Shown: positions 18,431 to 31,749 of the stretch, one piece after another | How positions within the stretch are numbered: position 1 is the stretch's first letter | How the letters are laid out: the number at the start of each line of letters is the position of its first letter | The notes under the pieces: model-generated | The model's input: only the letters and a program-made list of their open reading frames with translations | Databases searched by the model: none | What the model was told of the DNA's origin: nothing | Translations under genes and position numbers: made by a program | NCBI GenBank assembly: GCA_036873755.1 | Contig: JAVTVY010008188.1 | Coordinates: forward strand, 62,001-126,000 | From: Hanleya hanleyi | Lineage: Eukaryota > Mollusca > Polyplacophora > Lepidopleurida > Hanleyidae | DNA: 64,000 bases | Reading direction: 5' to 3'

Positions 18431-19167
18431 TTAGCCCGAAAACATCGGCTAAGGGGTCTATTTTTTTTTATTATTGTTGTTGCTGACCCTTTAGCCCGAA
18501 TCACATATACAGACCGAAAAGGAAAAAAATAAATAAGACATCAGTCGCTCGAGATCTTCAACTGCACACGGCGTGGGGAATTGAGACAAAGGCACGAAAA
18601 GCATTTTATCGAATAAATAATATGATTTGGCATCTCCAGAACTTTGATAATCAACTAATGACTCATTCCGTTAGACGAAATCTTCTTCCAAACTCTAATT
18701 TTGTCATCTATCTCGTCAAGTTGCCGCCATTTTCAGTCTCGTTGAGAAACGAGATTTCCAACGCGATTGACCTTTCTGACCACGTGACTCGTCCATTTCA
18801 CCATAGTCAGATCAGAAAGGTCACGATACTAGTGCGCACGCGCGGTCAAGTCTCGTTGAGCTAATGGCGGTAAACATCGAAATCGAGCGTTTATTGTGTT
18901 TTCTTCGTCGTCACTAATTTTTTGGAGTCCCAAACAGTCATTAGAGATGGTACATGGTGAAAGAAGCTCAGGTCGGTCAAACTGTATCAAATTGGCATAT
19001 TTTTTCTCTCCCGTTTCGTTATTTTCGTCAGCGAAAAGTTGCTCTTCGCCAGTCAAATTTTTATCGCTAAAATTTAACCTAGGTGCGATCTCGGCTGTGA
19101 TAGGAATGCCACGCCCCCTTACCCTAAATTTACCTATCACAGCCAGAGTTTCTGGGTTAAGGATGAC
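18424..19167 (+). repeat. Interspersed repeat, longer copy, related to 48.4 kb
   Basis: The left part (TTAGCCCGAAAACATCGGCTAA, cut: TTAGCC / GGCTAA arms) and the right part (AGGAATGCCACGCCCC..CCTATCACAGCCAGAG) both recur at 48446-48566, where they are nearly adjacent. Here about 600 bp separates them, including the minus-strand open frame 18829-19191, whose protein I do not recognise. TCTGGG..AGGATGACCT occurs at both ends of this copy. The type of element is unknown. Confidence 0.5.
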
Positions 19168-20219
19168 CTCAAATAATAACAGACAATACATCCACTAAGC
19201 ACCTAGCTAACAGAACGCGGCTGTTGATGTCATCAGCTGCCGATCTAAATGACCTTTAACCTTATCTTAATGAATTGGGCGAATACTGTCATTCAGTTGT
19301 CCATCGGCGGAAGAGACGGTTGTTCAGAATGGCAAATCGTGCATACGTTTTCACTCGCTGTTAACGTGAGAGCCCACTTTGAGGTTATGTTCACCTAAAC
19401 GCCAGTCACACAATGTTTTTTTACGTCAAATATCCTCAGCGGTAGAATCCTGAAATGGAGTCGTATCGCCAGATGTAGTGACGCCATTTGTCAATTGAAC
19501 TTATCAACCTAATTCAATATTCTTACTATGGCATCGATGGGGTTGTTCCGCTAATGTCACTTTAGGGGAGCAGATCCTGTAACCCATGGAACATCAGTGC
19601 CCTATATCTCACTGAATTACAATACGTCCAAAGTCATGATGAATAGTCATGCTCTGATATCCTACTTCAATGAGAACAAGAGCCCAAGGGGCTTCAATAT
19701 ACGCCCGTATATCTGGAGTTACGTTGGTCCAAATTTCAAGGTTGTTTAATAGCCTTGATTCCAATTGGTAGCTAGCAATCCAGAGAAAGGTCTACAATTT
19801 TGTGCTTCTGAGAATGAAACATATATCACATCTAAAATTGAATGATAAACTAAAATGAGCTTAACTCTTGGAAACTGGGTGACCTTGGAGCAAGAACCGA
19901 GAGCTCACATATCCCACAATGAAATCAACAATAGTCAAACACAAGAAAAGGGTAGTTTTCCCGCAAATGGATTTCTTTCAGATGAGAGAATTTTTCATGA
20001 AGGAAGAAGAAACTGATGAAGTAAACCTTTGTTCTTCAGTTGATAAACAGGTATAAAGTTCATAAAGAAAACCTCTCCCCATTAAATTAGTAAAAGTTAT
20101 GTTTTTTATTTCACAACAGTTTAACTAAATGTAGCTGTTTCAAACTCCACAGGACAAATGCCATATACATGAAGGGGAGAGAACTCTGAATATTCCAACC
20201 CAACACATAGTCAGCTAAA
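19168..20219. other. Non-coding, no feature recognised
   Basis: No open frame with a domain, no clear repeat. Sequence upstream of zinc-finger gene 1 may include its distal promoter or first exon, but I cannot place it. Confidence 0.4.
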
Positions 20220-21712
20220 CTTGATTCAGTTTTGGGGGACTGTGACCTTGACCTTTGACAAATTGATGTATGGCTCCTCTTCGCAATGCGAGTAAGATAT
20301 TTGATACCATTCCATACCTTGAAACTAGAGATATTGCATGGACAACAAATGTAAATGGATGAATGGACAGAACGCAACATCGCATTACATGACCTCGTCT
20401 TCGACAGGCATATGAAAATGTGACTTGATGATTTCCTGATTTTGGGGTCACAGTGACCTTAACCTTTGACCTTGACCTAAATTTTGGTACACGACTCATC
20501 GTCTTCCGTCAATGTATCAACAGACACAAAACAATCAAGATTTTTATGAATTTCATGATTTTGGGGGTCACAGTGACCTTGACGTTCGGCCTTGAACTTC
20601 ATTTTGGTGCGTGACACATCATGTCCCCCTACTGTATCTACTGACAAAAAAAAAGCAATTTTCAAGATTTCTTGATTCTGGAGTCACAGTGACCTTGACT
20701 ATTGACCTTGACCTAAATTTTGGTACATGACAAACCATCTCCCCGTAATTTCTCAATGGACGCAAAAAATCATGATTTTTAACAATTTCACGATTTTAGG
20801 GTCACAGTGACCTTGACCTACATTTTGGTATGTGACACAATGTGTCCCCCTAATGTATCTACTGACACAAACACGTTATTTTTAATAATTTTCTGATTTT
20901 GGGGTCACAGTGACCTTTGACCTTGACTTAATTTTTGGTATGCAACACTTCATTTCCCCCTACTGAATCCACTCACCAAAAATTAGTAATTTTTAATGAT
21001 TTCCTGATTTTTAGGTCACACTGACCTTTGACCCTGATTCTGGTGTCACAGTGATCTTTACTATTGACCTGGATCTAAATTTTGGTACAGGACAAAACGG
21101 CTACCCTTAATTTTTCAATGGACTCAAAAAATCATGATATTTTGGTATGCAACACTTCATTTCCCCCTATTGAATCCACTACAAAAAATTATAATTTTTT
21201 AATGATTTCCTAATTTTTCGGTCACACTGATCTTTGACCTCCGACCTCGACCTACATTTGGTATGCAACACATCGTTCCCCCTTAGGGCATCCACTCACC
21301 AAAATGTAGAACTGTAGATAGAAAATTGTCAATGATTTCCTGATTTTAGGCAACAGTGACCTTTGCCCTCTGACCTCGACCTCAATTTTGGTATGCGACA
21401 CATCGTCTCCATCTGGCGTATCCACTCACAAAAAATTGCAACTGTGGATAGAAAACGTTCACAGATATAGACCGGACACGAACACTTCAGTGATTTCCTG
21501 TTTCTTCGGCCAGTGACCTTTGACCTCTGACCTTGACCTTCATCTTGGTATGCGACACATCGTCTTCCCATAGGGTATCCACTCACCAAAAATTAGAACT
21601 GTAGATACAAAACTGTCCCAGATATAGACCGGACACGGGGGACGGACAGACGGACGGACAGACGGACGGAAACCGCCATCACATAATACGTCCGCCTTTT
21701 GGCGGGCGTATA
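20220..21712 (+). repeat. Degenerate 105-130 bp tandem array with ERE-like palindromes and terminal hairpin
   Basis: About ten units share GATTTTGGGGTCACAGTGACC, cut to GGTCACAGTGACC, then CTTGACC and TTTTGGTATGCGACACATCG. Perfect GGTCACAGTGACC lies at 20446, 20566, 20800 and 20903; other units vary by one or two bases. The end matches the 12.3-13.6 kb array: CAGATATAGACCGGACACG, GGACGGACAGACGGACGG, then a hairpin with ACGTCCGCC and GGCGGGCGT arms around TTTT, followed by ATAAAAAG. It looks like a second, diverged member of that element family. Open frames in it are by-products. Confidence 0.8.
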
Positions 21713-22039
21713 AAAAGGGCATTGGTATTCTATGAGTTATACGACTTTCTAAAACGATGGGATATTCACCAGTATCCACACCCCATGTTTCAGTGATGGG
21801 AAAACACTCCAGTCCTGTGTGTGCGTTGTGGTCAAAGTTACTCCCAAGAATTCAGATTGAGAACACTCTCAGCCGCCCACCCACACATGTAAAAGACGAT
21901 GGGAAGCCTGACCGAGATTCAATGCTCAACCTCTAGGAGATGGCCTACGAATCCAGCGCTCTATCGTCTGAGGGGATTGACCTGTGATGTCGTTGTGCAC
22001 ACCGCAGGTCCTGGAAAAAAGAAGCCTCAGCTCCTCAGA

Positions 22040-22215
22040 GAGCTTGTCGTAAGAGGTTACTAACTGAGGCACCTGTGGGGTTCCCAGGTGTGAAAAGGAA
22101 TAGGACTCCACCCGTGTGGTTCCCGGGTGTGAAAAGGAATAGGATCCAACGTCGAGATATGACTGAAATATAGTTGAAAGCGACGTTAAAAAATATTCAC
22201 TCACTCACCCACTCA
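22040..22215 (+). repeat. SINE 3' part, plus strand
   Basis: GGTTACTAACTGAGGCACC leads into a duplicated GGTGTGAAAAGGAATAGGA block (about 22089 and 22128), the conserved GAGATATGACTGAAATATAG motif, AAAGCGACGTTAAA and a CACT-repeat end. The middle block is also at 42.4-42.6 kb. No head with clear Pol III boxes was assigned. Confidence 0.7.
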
Positions 22216-22665
22216 CTTGTCTGAGCTAAAGGGAAATTCCTAGCTACAAGCTAGCACAAGCGCTGGATGAGTACACGTATCCCGTTATACCCCCACACTG
22301 ACACACTACCGAATTCAGTCTATTTCGCAGACTGCCATAGAAAGCTATTATGCTCAATTAAAAACAATGGATAAGTCTCCCTTTATACTTCCCCAACCTA
22401 AATCCTCTCGCCTTCCTAAATCAACCCATGTTATCTGGTCCAGAGCCGCACGCTTCATGAACCAGTGGTCCCAGCACCAATGTAAAGAACGAGTAGAAGC
22501 CCGCACGGGATTCGATTACTCAACCCTGCCAACCTACATATGGCGCACAAACCCAGCGTTACTGCCGACTTAGTCCGAGCTGTGACCCTTCAGCCGCACA
22601 ACAGACAATTCTGAAAGATTGTCTGGCTGGGGTCAGAGTTTTCTTCCATACAAAAAGCGTAAACG

Positions 22666-23688
22666 CCCTACTGAATCGACAAGTATGATTGTAGGTAAAC
22701 ACCGCCGGTCACGTGTCAAATCACAGTCAATGGTAGGTTTTTCGGTGCTTCCGTTATCAAGCGTGGGCGTGTGTCTGACCAGACGACAGTGACCACAGCC
22801 GAAAATGAACGATTTTCAGCATATCGATGACAGGTATGGCTACTGGTGTCCAGTCATTTTTTGATGGAGAGATATCGTACTATATTGTCACCAGATGTAG
22901 GGTTATTACTATTTCAAGTTAACAAATTTTTTTAACATTTTTGCGGCGAGAGGTGTTTTTAGGTGTTGGTGAACAGTCCATGGTAGGTATTAGCATCGAA
23001 TTATAGTGTGAGGAAATGAGCACAAAATGAACACGTGGGAACTTACTACCTGCCTCATGTATCACTGACTCATTCATCTCTCGATTCCTTTCATTTGTGT
23101 GTTTAAGAGGAATATGAACCATTAATAGTTTATTCTCTGTCTGTCTGATATTATGACACTCTATGGTATCATCATCGGATCGATTGACAGTCCATGGTAG
23201 GTCAAAATACGGTCAGTCCGAACTGATGTGAACCGTGTAAGGCCATTGTCACTTGAATGGTTGTTTAGCATGACAAGCCCTCATCTATATTTTGAGGGTA
23301 AATAATTAAGATAGATGAGGGATTTACATATTCATGAGTAAAACTTACTTATTTTCTTCATATTCGTATACACTTGGTTTGCAATTCAATAATTAATAAT
23401 AAATAATTATAGCATCTAGCATGTGTATTTAAAAAATCAAGGTCCTGCTAAACAATCATGTGGCAATGGCCTAACCTTGGCCAATGATTCGCCAAATGGA
23501 CTGTTGCCAACACAAATGGCAGCTACCATGGACTGTCGACATATCTGATATACAATCATATGTTGCCTCATTATAACATTGCAGCTGTTATCCGGCTTCA
23601 ATGTGAAGTGATCCAATCTACAGTTCATGGTCCCATGACAAATGAACTGGTGCATTCACCTACAATCATACTTGTCGATTCAGTAGGG
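22666..23688. mobile_element. Foldback-like DNA element with perfect 31-bp terminal inverted repeats
   Basis: The arms 22666-22696 and 23658-23688 are exact reverse complements (start CCCTACTGAATCGACAAGTA). Further inside, a second inverted pair at about 23239-23275 and 23443-23475 (AAGGCCATTG..TTGTTTAGCA) surrounds an AT-rich centre, and AGTCCATGGTAG occurs in both orientations. There is no transposase, so it is non-autonomous. No target duplication was recognised. Confidence 0.75.
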
Positions 23689-25787
23689 TGGTAAAATTAG
23701 TGAGCACGGGATCGCGCGACACCATCCCAGTACAAATTATTTTAAAAAAATATTCGGCCGTTCTACAGCACTTAACTCACATTTTGACGGTCCAAATTTA
23801 ACAAGATCTGTTAAACTGTTAAGAAGTTTACTTTCATTTCATTTACTTCAACGAAACCACACTGCTCTTCCGTTTGGAATGAGGTAGAAGTTAAAAGAGC
23901 TCAAACTTGCGATAAATATTGATCGTTAAGTTCCTCTAAAGTTTGTTATTGCTTGTGTCCCCAATTACCTATGATGACTGTAACTAAAAACCACGAAAAT
24001 TACCGAAAAATATAAATAAAAATAACTAAATTTGCCATCGCCCTTAATGCGCGCTACAACAAACGGAGACTCAAGCGGTCGATACATTTTCTGAACTAAA
24101 ACGGGGTTCGGAATTTTGAAGAACACCAGTATTCCCAGAATTCTGTCAACCTATTATATTTACCGTGGTAAAGATGGCACCTCAATTAAAAACTATCTGT
24201 TGCGACATTACATGGTAATATCATTTTCATTTTGCCTATCAAATTGTAAACCGATAGATCCACCGAACAAAAAAAATAAAAATAAATAAATAAATAAAAA
24301 ACACACACACCCTCACCCACAAAAACAACTGAGATACATGTAATATATATTATATTACATTATATTGCAATATTATATTTATTACACAACTCTTACAGTA
24401 CATGTATGGCAACAATACTAATATGATACTCGGTCCTGCTAATTATCACAACGGGCCACAACGGACCCTAGAAAATACCACAACGGAATGCAAAAAAAAA
24501 AACAACACAACGGACACACACCATGCCACCCTGGGTCCCAAAATCAGCACAACGGACCCCCAAATTACCACAACAGACTCCCAAATCACCAAAACGGACA
24601 CACATACCATAACGGATCCTCAAAGGAGCACAACGAACTCACATGTACTTTAAGATGGCTAAATTATCAGTATCTACTACAGCAGAGTCCTGCAATACCA
24701 AACAAAAATGTAACATTGTATTGGTTCAGAAAGTTGTGTTGAGGAAACCGCCGTGAACGATGTTGTCCGAACATCAACCTATTATCGTTAGCATAACCTG
24801 CTGCTGGTCATTTTGGATTCTGTTCTATTTCCCAATTTATCCGCTATAGAATAAATACACATTCAAGGTATAGAAGAGCATCGCGAATTATTGAAGGACC
24901 TTGTACGTTAAGATGGACAAACCGCCCCCGCTGGCAGTCCATTCGCAACAGATAACGTCACTAGAATTGAGTAGATACTGAGTGACCACTACGACCACGG
25001 AATGTCTGTTTACTCGAAATTTTCCGCCCATTTTTTTTACGGAATAGTAGCATCGATGCATCCCACTCATGTTTCTATAATATTTCAAAGAGTTTCTAAT
25101 CCAGACATTCATATAATACTTAATACTTTTCAGCTTCAATCGTTCCTCATCTGGGGCGGCTTGTCTTAACATACGAGGTCATTTAGCGTACATGTAAATC
25201 TTCTAGCGTTTTCTCCAATATGTCAACACTCATTGCCTACAAATCTAAATGGAGTTCGTGATGCTACGGGAAAATACAGTGTGGGCATTCGGGGCAATGC
25301 CAAATTTGAGATTTAATTTTGTCCTTATATTAAACGGCATAATTAGTAAGAGAAAATATTTAAGATATGAAGTTCAACCAAATTCCAATCTGATTAAAAC
25401 TCAGACTTAACTAGAGCCTATAGGCTTTGGGATGTAATCTACTACTGAATCTGCTAGTGGATTTACCATAGCGAATTTGGGGTAAATGAATACGGATGCA
25501 TTTCGGTTTATCAATTCAGAACAGGCTTCACCTCCCATCCAGCTGGAATGTAATAATGTGTCTCAGTTTATACATTCATGCATGTACAGATATCCAGTGA
25601 CAGTAATCGAGTCAAGGCCTCGTTTGAGAGAAATAAAGTATAAGTAGATCTTTTGCGATATCTGCAGATATGAGACAACACAGCTGTATTTTAATGAAGA
25701 TCCATCAATATAAAAATAATTTTCGGACGGGAACGAAACTGGTACATAAATTGAATGATCATCAATGCTGTTACGCTCATACTATTC
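23689..25787. other. AT-rich non-coding stretch with a degenerate ACAACGGAC repeat
   Basis: No gene recognised. At about 24440-24650, CACAACGGACCC-like words recur irregularly every 15-25 bp on the plus strand; the 83-residue frame over them (Thr-rich) is a repeat by-product. Simple AT/AC runs lie at 24265-24320. Confidence 0.5.
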
Positions 25788-26546
25788 AGCTTGTATCACT
25801 GACGTCCCTACCCTCCTTGTTGCCCCTGCTGATTCACATCGCATATTTCGCGCCTCTTGGCCGTAAGGGGGCGCTCTGCACAGGTCAATCACCAATGACC
25901 AATGGATATCACTCTTACGGAAGAGTCTTGGCAATATGAGTTGTCTCCCTTCTCAAACGTTCATATGTCGTTAACGGCAAAACTAACAATAAACGGACGG
26001 CAAAACAGCTCTTATTACGTTAATTTCTGAGTTAGAATGAACAGATTTTTGGATAACTTCCTCCATTGTTTTGTACGGTTCGTCAACTGATTGCAAACAT
26101 TTGTTTACTGATACCTTCAAATAATTACCAAATAACTCCCTGCAAATGTTGTTAATATCCCACTGATAAGACCACGCTTTATCGTCATGAGTATATAAGG
26201 AAATCAAGCTCCCTAGAATGGTAACGTAAAAACACCGTTCAATTGTTTCAGATTTTGAATTGAATGTTGACTGTAATAAAGACGGAGAAAAGTTCCTTTG
26301 AGAGATGCGATAAGAGGGCGTGTCCCTGTCAAAATATTGGCATGACTTCCACATTACATGAGAGTCGTGATCTCATTATCATGAAGGCATGACGTAATTT
26401 CGATCACGTGAGGTAGTTATCCAATCGTGGTTAGTATGAGGAATCTGGTTATCTCCGAGCTATTACGGCACGGCGATTGGGTGCCAAGAGGCGATGTGAA
26501 CCAGCAGGGGAAACAAGGAGAGTAGGGACGTCAGTGATACAAGCTG
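25788..26546. repeat. Inverted repeat pair enclosing a 650-bp segment
   Basis: The arms at 25788-25842 and 26491-26546 match as reverse complements with a few differences (CTTGTATCACTGACGTCCCT against AGGGACGTCAGTGATACAAG). GCCAAGAGGCG-type sequence extends the match inward. This could be a MITE or an inversion-type duplication. Confidence 0.65.
25983..26354 (-). CDS. Hypothetical 123-residue open frame
   Basis: The composition looks protein-like (CFYVTILGSLISLYTHDDKA, cut for length; Cys at both ends) and is not repetitive. It lies inside the inverted-repeat pair at 25788-26546. I recognise no domain. There is no clear poly(A) signal or splice context. It may be a chance frame, an exon of an unknown gene, or a remnant of a transposon gene. 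Confidence 0.2.
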   Translation of the reverse strand: MWKSCQYFDRDTPSYRISQRNFSPSLLQSTFNSKSETIERCFYVTILGSLISLYTHDDKAWSYQWDINNICRELFGNYLKVSVNKCLQSVDEPYKTMEEVIQKSVHSNSEINVIRAVLPSVYC

Positions 26547-29500
26547 TTTATCAGCGTACAATGCTGTTAATAATACTTGACATAATCTGTGTACATTTTT
26601 ACAAAAATCTGTTTACCTCTTTATTTCGCATCCTAATTCATTCCATAATAGAGGCTTGTTGTGTATGCTGTCACCCAAAGATTCTTGTAATCCGTCAAAT
26701 ATGGGCCATAAATCATCCAAAGACGCTGAATTTTAGCAACCTTGAAAATACTGTTACATCTTCAACAGAACTTGGCAATCTCTGTTTTATTGCAGCTCAG
26801 CGCTCAAGGCGAGACTTGACACTGATTGGTCAATAAGGCGAACAACAACAACAACACGTGCCTTTTTGCTATGACGGAATTAAAACACAGGGCGCTTCTG
26901 TTGCTCTGACTGTCGTGTGACTGTGTTTGATAAAAAGTCAATTTTCCTTGAAATATAGTTTTTCCGGTTGTTTTATTGACCAATCAGCGTCAAGCGTGGC
27001 CTAATCTACGCCCGGTGATTCCGGGACCACATGGAAATGCCGGGGCAACGTTTCGTGAAATCAGGGTCATTGACTAATAAATGCCCAGTGTTACGTCCAG
27101 GGTTAAAAAACAAACAAACAAACAAAAATCAGTAAAAAAAAAATCCTGTCAAATGTTGACCTGCCAAACATTTTCGAATTCCTTTCCAGTTTTCCATGAC
27201 TTGCAACAAAATTCAACCAGACACGAAATTTCATTACTTTCAAGATTTTTCTCTGGAAAATGTGGTTTTCAAGATCCGCCATTTTCCTGTTTGGTTCTAC
27301 ACAAGTGGGGCTTTACGGCAGTTGTCGTAAAAAGTAATCAGACAAACGAGGGCTGACCTAATCTCAGACATGACCATAATAACATTGCATTACAGACAAC
27401 TCAAAGGTTGGTAATTCTCATATCAGTCAAGGCAGATAATACAGCAGAAAAAAGTGTGAGGTGATCAGAAACAAGTTTTTTTTTGGCCTAATTACAGGAT
27501 TCAACTGACCATACACTGTGTATCTTGACTAATCAGACAGAAGGATCAGATCAGATACCATACCAGTACATGTATATTTAGCAAAGCAATGTACCATACA
27601 TATGCTAATTAATGTAACAAGTAAGAGACAGTCTTTTGTATTAACCATTAGATTACCCTGATAACCAAATTGCAAAACTTTTCTAAACAACGATTTTACA
27701 CCCTGGAAACTCACAGAGTCTTATTAAACCTACCCTCCTGGTGCTGAGGGTGATATCATGTAGGGTATATTCAAAGGCGGCGACTTTGATGGGAGATGGG
27801 TATTAGTGTCATTTAAAGGTTAATAAAGGATAGACCCACCGGGTATGTAATATGTCTATAATGATTTCTTTATTTCCTTCATTTCAATGAAATATTGTCA
27901 TGGTTTCCTGGTAATAAAATATGATTGAACCATCTCAGAGCTGGGGCGTTGGAAGCAAATTGGAAGTGGTACAGCCTTATGAGACAGCTAGAGGGGGGGG
28001 GAGGAGGGGACTACTACAATAGCACTTCAAGCGAGTGTTGAGAGACAGCCTGGACCCCGGAAGCTCCTGGGGTCTAGATCCCCGGAGACGCGTTCAGAGC
28101 GATTTCTGGTGAATAAAATTACTCCACAATGAAGTGTATTTTCAGTTCTTTCGTAATCCTTTTACCATGAAAACGCAATCGATGGTGGTTTTCTGCGATG
28201 CTGAATTAGAAAAATATATGTAAAGTAAAGTAAGCTAGACATATTCGTAGCCGATATAATTATTATAGGCAGTGGGGTGTTAATTCATTGCACAAGTTTT
28301 AGTTTTTTTGCGCCAAATTGGTACGGTACCTGCCATACTGCTTCCGACGCCCTTGCAGAGGAGTTAAGTGCTACATATAATTGTTTTGCCCCTGAAGAAA
28401 GACCAGTCCAGTCACCACTTCAAAAATTTGAGATCAATGAGGACGGCATATTTGTCAGTCAAATTTCACTGGTCAAAAATGCACACAACTAAAGAAATTC
28501 CCCTTCGTTTCTGTTCGATCCAGAATACTGAATACTTCAACGTAGATTATTTTGAATATTTCGACCACTGATACACATTGACAGCTAGACCATCACGCAG
28601 AAAAGAGATGGAACTGTTAAACAGGCTAACATTATATATGTTCTGTTACAAGTAGTTTCCCCTGTTCCTCACCCTCTCTTTTGCCACCGTGATATGGCGG
28701 AACATTTTTTGAAAATGAGGTTAAATCCTATAAACTCACTCTCACTCTTTTTTCAGCAACTTCAAAATACATCAATAATTCAATCACAGAAAGTGAACTT
28801 TTCCACCAATAAATCAAGGGGTGATCAAATTTATTGGAACCGGAAGTTGACAAAATGGTCCAAAATCATGCAAGTAATTCTTTCTTAGTAATTTTACTGA
28901 GTTTAGAGGGGAATCAAAGTTATTAGAACCACTGATTCAATTTTGTCCACAAAAATGGGGGTGATTGAATTCTAATAGGGTGGTTGAATTATTAGAGGAA
29001 TTACCGCACTGGTGATAGTTAAAACCCCTGCATGAACAGCCCTCACATTTAACCACGGCAAACGGTAAAATCACTTAGCGACGGTACTTTTTTGCCGTTG
29101 GTCGCAACGTGATGTTGTTGTTGTTGTTGTCAATAAAAAAAAATGGGTTGATGATAAAATACGTCTCCTTCAACTGACTATTCTTACGAATATATTTGGT
29201 TTTAATAAGAGAGACAGCTTCTGATGTTGTGTTTGTCTGCTTGCATTATTGGGAGACAACGGTCGGCACAAATGCACTTTTCCATGAACTGAAACCCAAT
29301 CTGCAGGTCTTCAATTGGATGTCTGTCGCTCTCCAGCAGGAAGGTTATTCTTCCGCTGGCGATTGCTCATCGTCGCAATAATATAACACAGGCGATCGCA
29401 TATGCGGAGAGTGCTCTGCGGAATGGCGAGGGTTACGATGAAGGGCAATTCACATAAAGGTAGCATTATGTATTATTGTATTATGAATAGCATGGTAACC

Positions 29501-30664
29501 TGAAATAGTGAACTGAGTAGTAATTTTGAATCAATTAATTACCACTAAATATCTTATATAGCCCATGTTTTCATACATTACACAGAAGATAATGTGCCAG
29601 ATATTTATAGTATCGTACTCCACGTAAACCCCTGCTATTACCATTCTCCTGCGCAGTGGTATTTCTGAAAGTCTGAATCTAACGTCAAAAGGATAGCACG
29701 TGGACAACTGCATGGTCAGCTTATCAGTAGAATCTACTAATATGCTTTGACCCAAATACTTGGGGGAAGGGGGCAACAGGTTGTGGAAGATATCTTTCAA
29801 CAAAAGACATTGCTTCTCTCGGGATCTTCTGCTCGAATAAACGACACTCTTTATACTTTCTACATCTAATGAAACATTATTACGCTTTCAGTGCAATGCA
29901 TATCTATTTCATTGAAGAATCAGACCCCAGCTTTAGAAAAAAAACTTTCGCCACAAACACACCCTGTCTCCCTGCTGATCTCACTATTTTAGACTGACCT
30001 GCAGCCTGCCTAGACATAGAACCGTGCCCCTGACCCGTCCATAGAAATCTACAGTGTAGCTTAATTCAGCATTGAAAGGGGAGGGACTGTATTGTAATCA
30101 GCGTACACGACTGAGGGGCTACAAACTAAGCTGTGATCGCGGAGAGCAAAACAAAACCACTGGAAAACGAGGCGCTCGATTTTGGCACCAATACATAAAA
30201 TTAACATGTCTAGCAACACGGTTTGTCAAGACTAATTTGATGAAAACATTACAAACAAGAGAGGGAGATTAAGTTAGTGGTTAAAATAATGCACTATATA
30301 GCGTTTCCATTGTACTAAGACGCCGCCTGAAAAAAGAATAAGTTCGCAGCATTGGTGAAGTCAAATCACTCGAGGACAACCTCCCTGCCGCCTTACGCGC
30401 GAACTTAGACACTGAAACAAGTAAAACGCTATAAGACAACATTTTAAGATGTACTCGAGTATTGTAACATATATATTATCAAAGTAACAAACCCAAGACT
30501 GAAAAATAATATCACGAAAAACATGAAATATAGTCGCCATCAAGGATGAGCTCAAGAACTCTTTCTTTAGGATGTGTACGTTGGTCGGACGGCGGAAGGT
30601 TATCTTTAAACTTTTGCTGGGGGAAATTCATGCCTATATAATGTATCTACTACCGTAGATGACA

Positions 30665-30997
30665 TAATAACCGCTCCTCTATCGGACATGTCGCTAATTA
30701 AGATCTGAGACAGTCCCTATAACAAATCCGTCAGATGAACTCCGAATCAAATAGTTTTCGGTCAAATAGTCGCCCAATGAGACGCCTCGTAGTATAGCGT
30801 GTCGGCTTATCTCCTAGAATTAGCGTTGTTGTCGCGATGCAGTTATGAAATGATTTTATGAAACAAAATAACCGTACCTATTCGCCTATTGAAGTTGGAT
30901 TGTGATTGGTCGCCAATCTGACATGCGCGACAGATTTAAGATACAGACTGTCCCAGATCTTAATTTAGCGACATGTCCGATAGAGGAGCGGTTATTA
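30665..30997. mobile_element. MITE-like element, 333 bp, inverted repeats of about 51 bp
   Basis: Arms 30665-30715 and 30946-30997 (TAATAACCGCTCCTCTATCG outward) are reverse complements with about two differences. The 230-bp centre is non-coding. Outer ends read TAATAA/TTATTA, but no clear target duplication was found. It has the size and structure of a miniature non-autonomous DNA transposon. Confidence 0.8.
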
Positions 30998-31749
30998 AGT
31001 CTGAGTTTCAATCAGATTCCTTCAAGATAATCAAAGAAAATCTTCAACACTACCTTATTTTACTCTTCGCGTATTTTCCTGAAATTCTCATTTTACATCA
31101 AGATCATATCTGGAAATGAAATGAAACCATGCAACCACACACCCGCGTGAATGAATATTTGGCACTCACAATAATCTTGTCTCGTCTTCCACAGTGGTTT
31201 GCTCCCGTTTGCTCAACACATGCTTCGTGTGCAACATTTTTTTTCCACTACTCTTCAAACGCTAGAAATAATCACTATGGTACTATATTACGCTAAGACA
31301 GTTAATGTAACCATCTTGATGTATGTCTGGAGTCATTTTGGTGTCCGTTGCGGAATTTTGTGGGTCCGTTGTGGTAAATTAATGCAAAGCACTCAAAATC
31401 CCTCCGCCTTAGCAGTATTAAAATAGGACGAAGAATAAACAGCCAAAGGAAACAAGCAATTGGTAAAGGATAAAGTAAAATAAGAGAAATAGTGCATTAG
31501 GAGATATAGGTCAATCGGACTAATTTGAAAAAGGTTTCTGTGCCATAATCGCATGCCTAGGTGATTAAATTTTGGTCATTTTGTATTTCCCTTGAAACAT
31601 GATGTTAGTGATAGACAGAGGCGGATATATTATGGATGTACACCTGTATCCCAATGCCAAGTTTGACTGAAGGCCTGGTACGTTTACAGTGTAAGGTCAG
31701 CAAGCCTAGGCATAATCATTCTTGAGTTATGCTAGTTGAAAACCAACAG

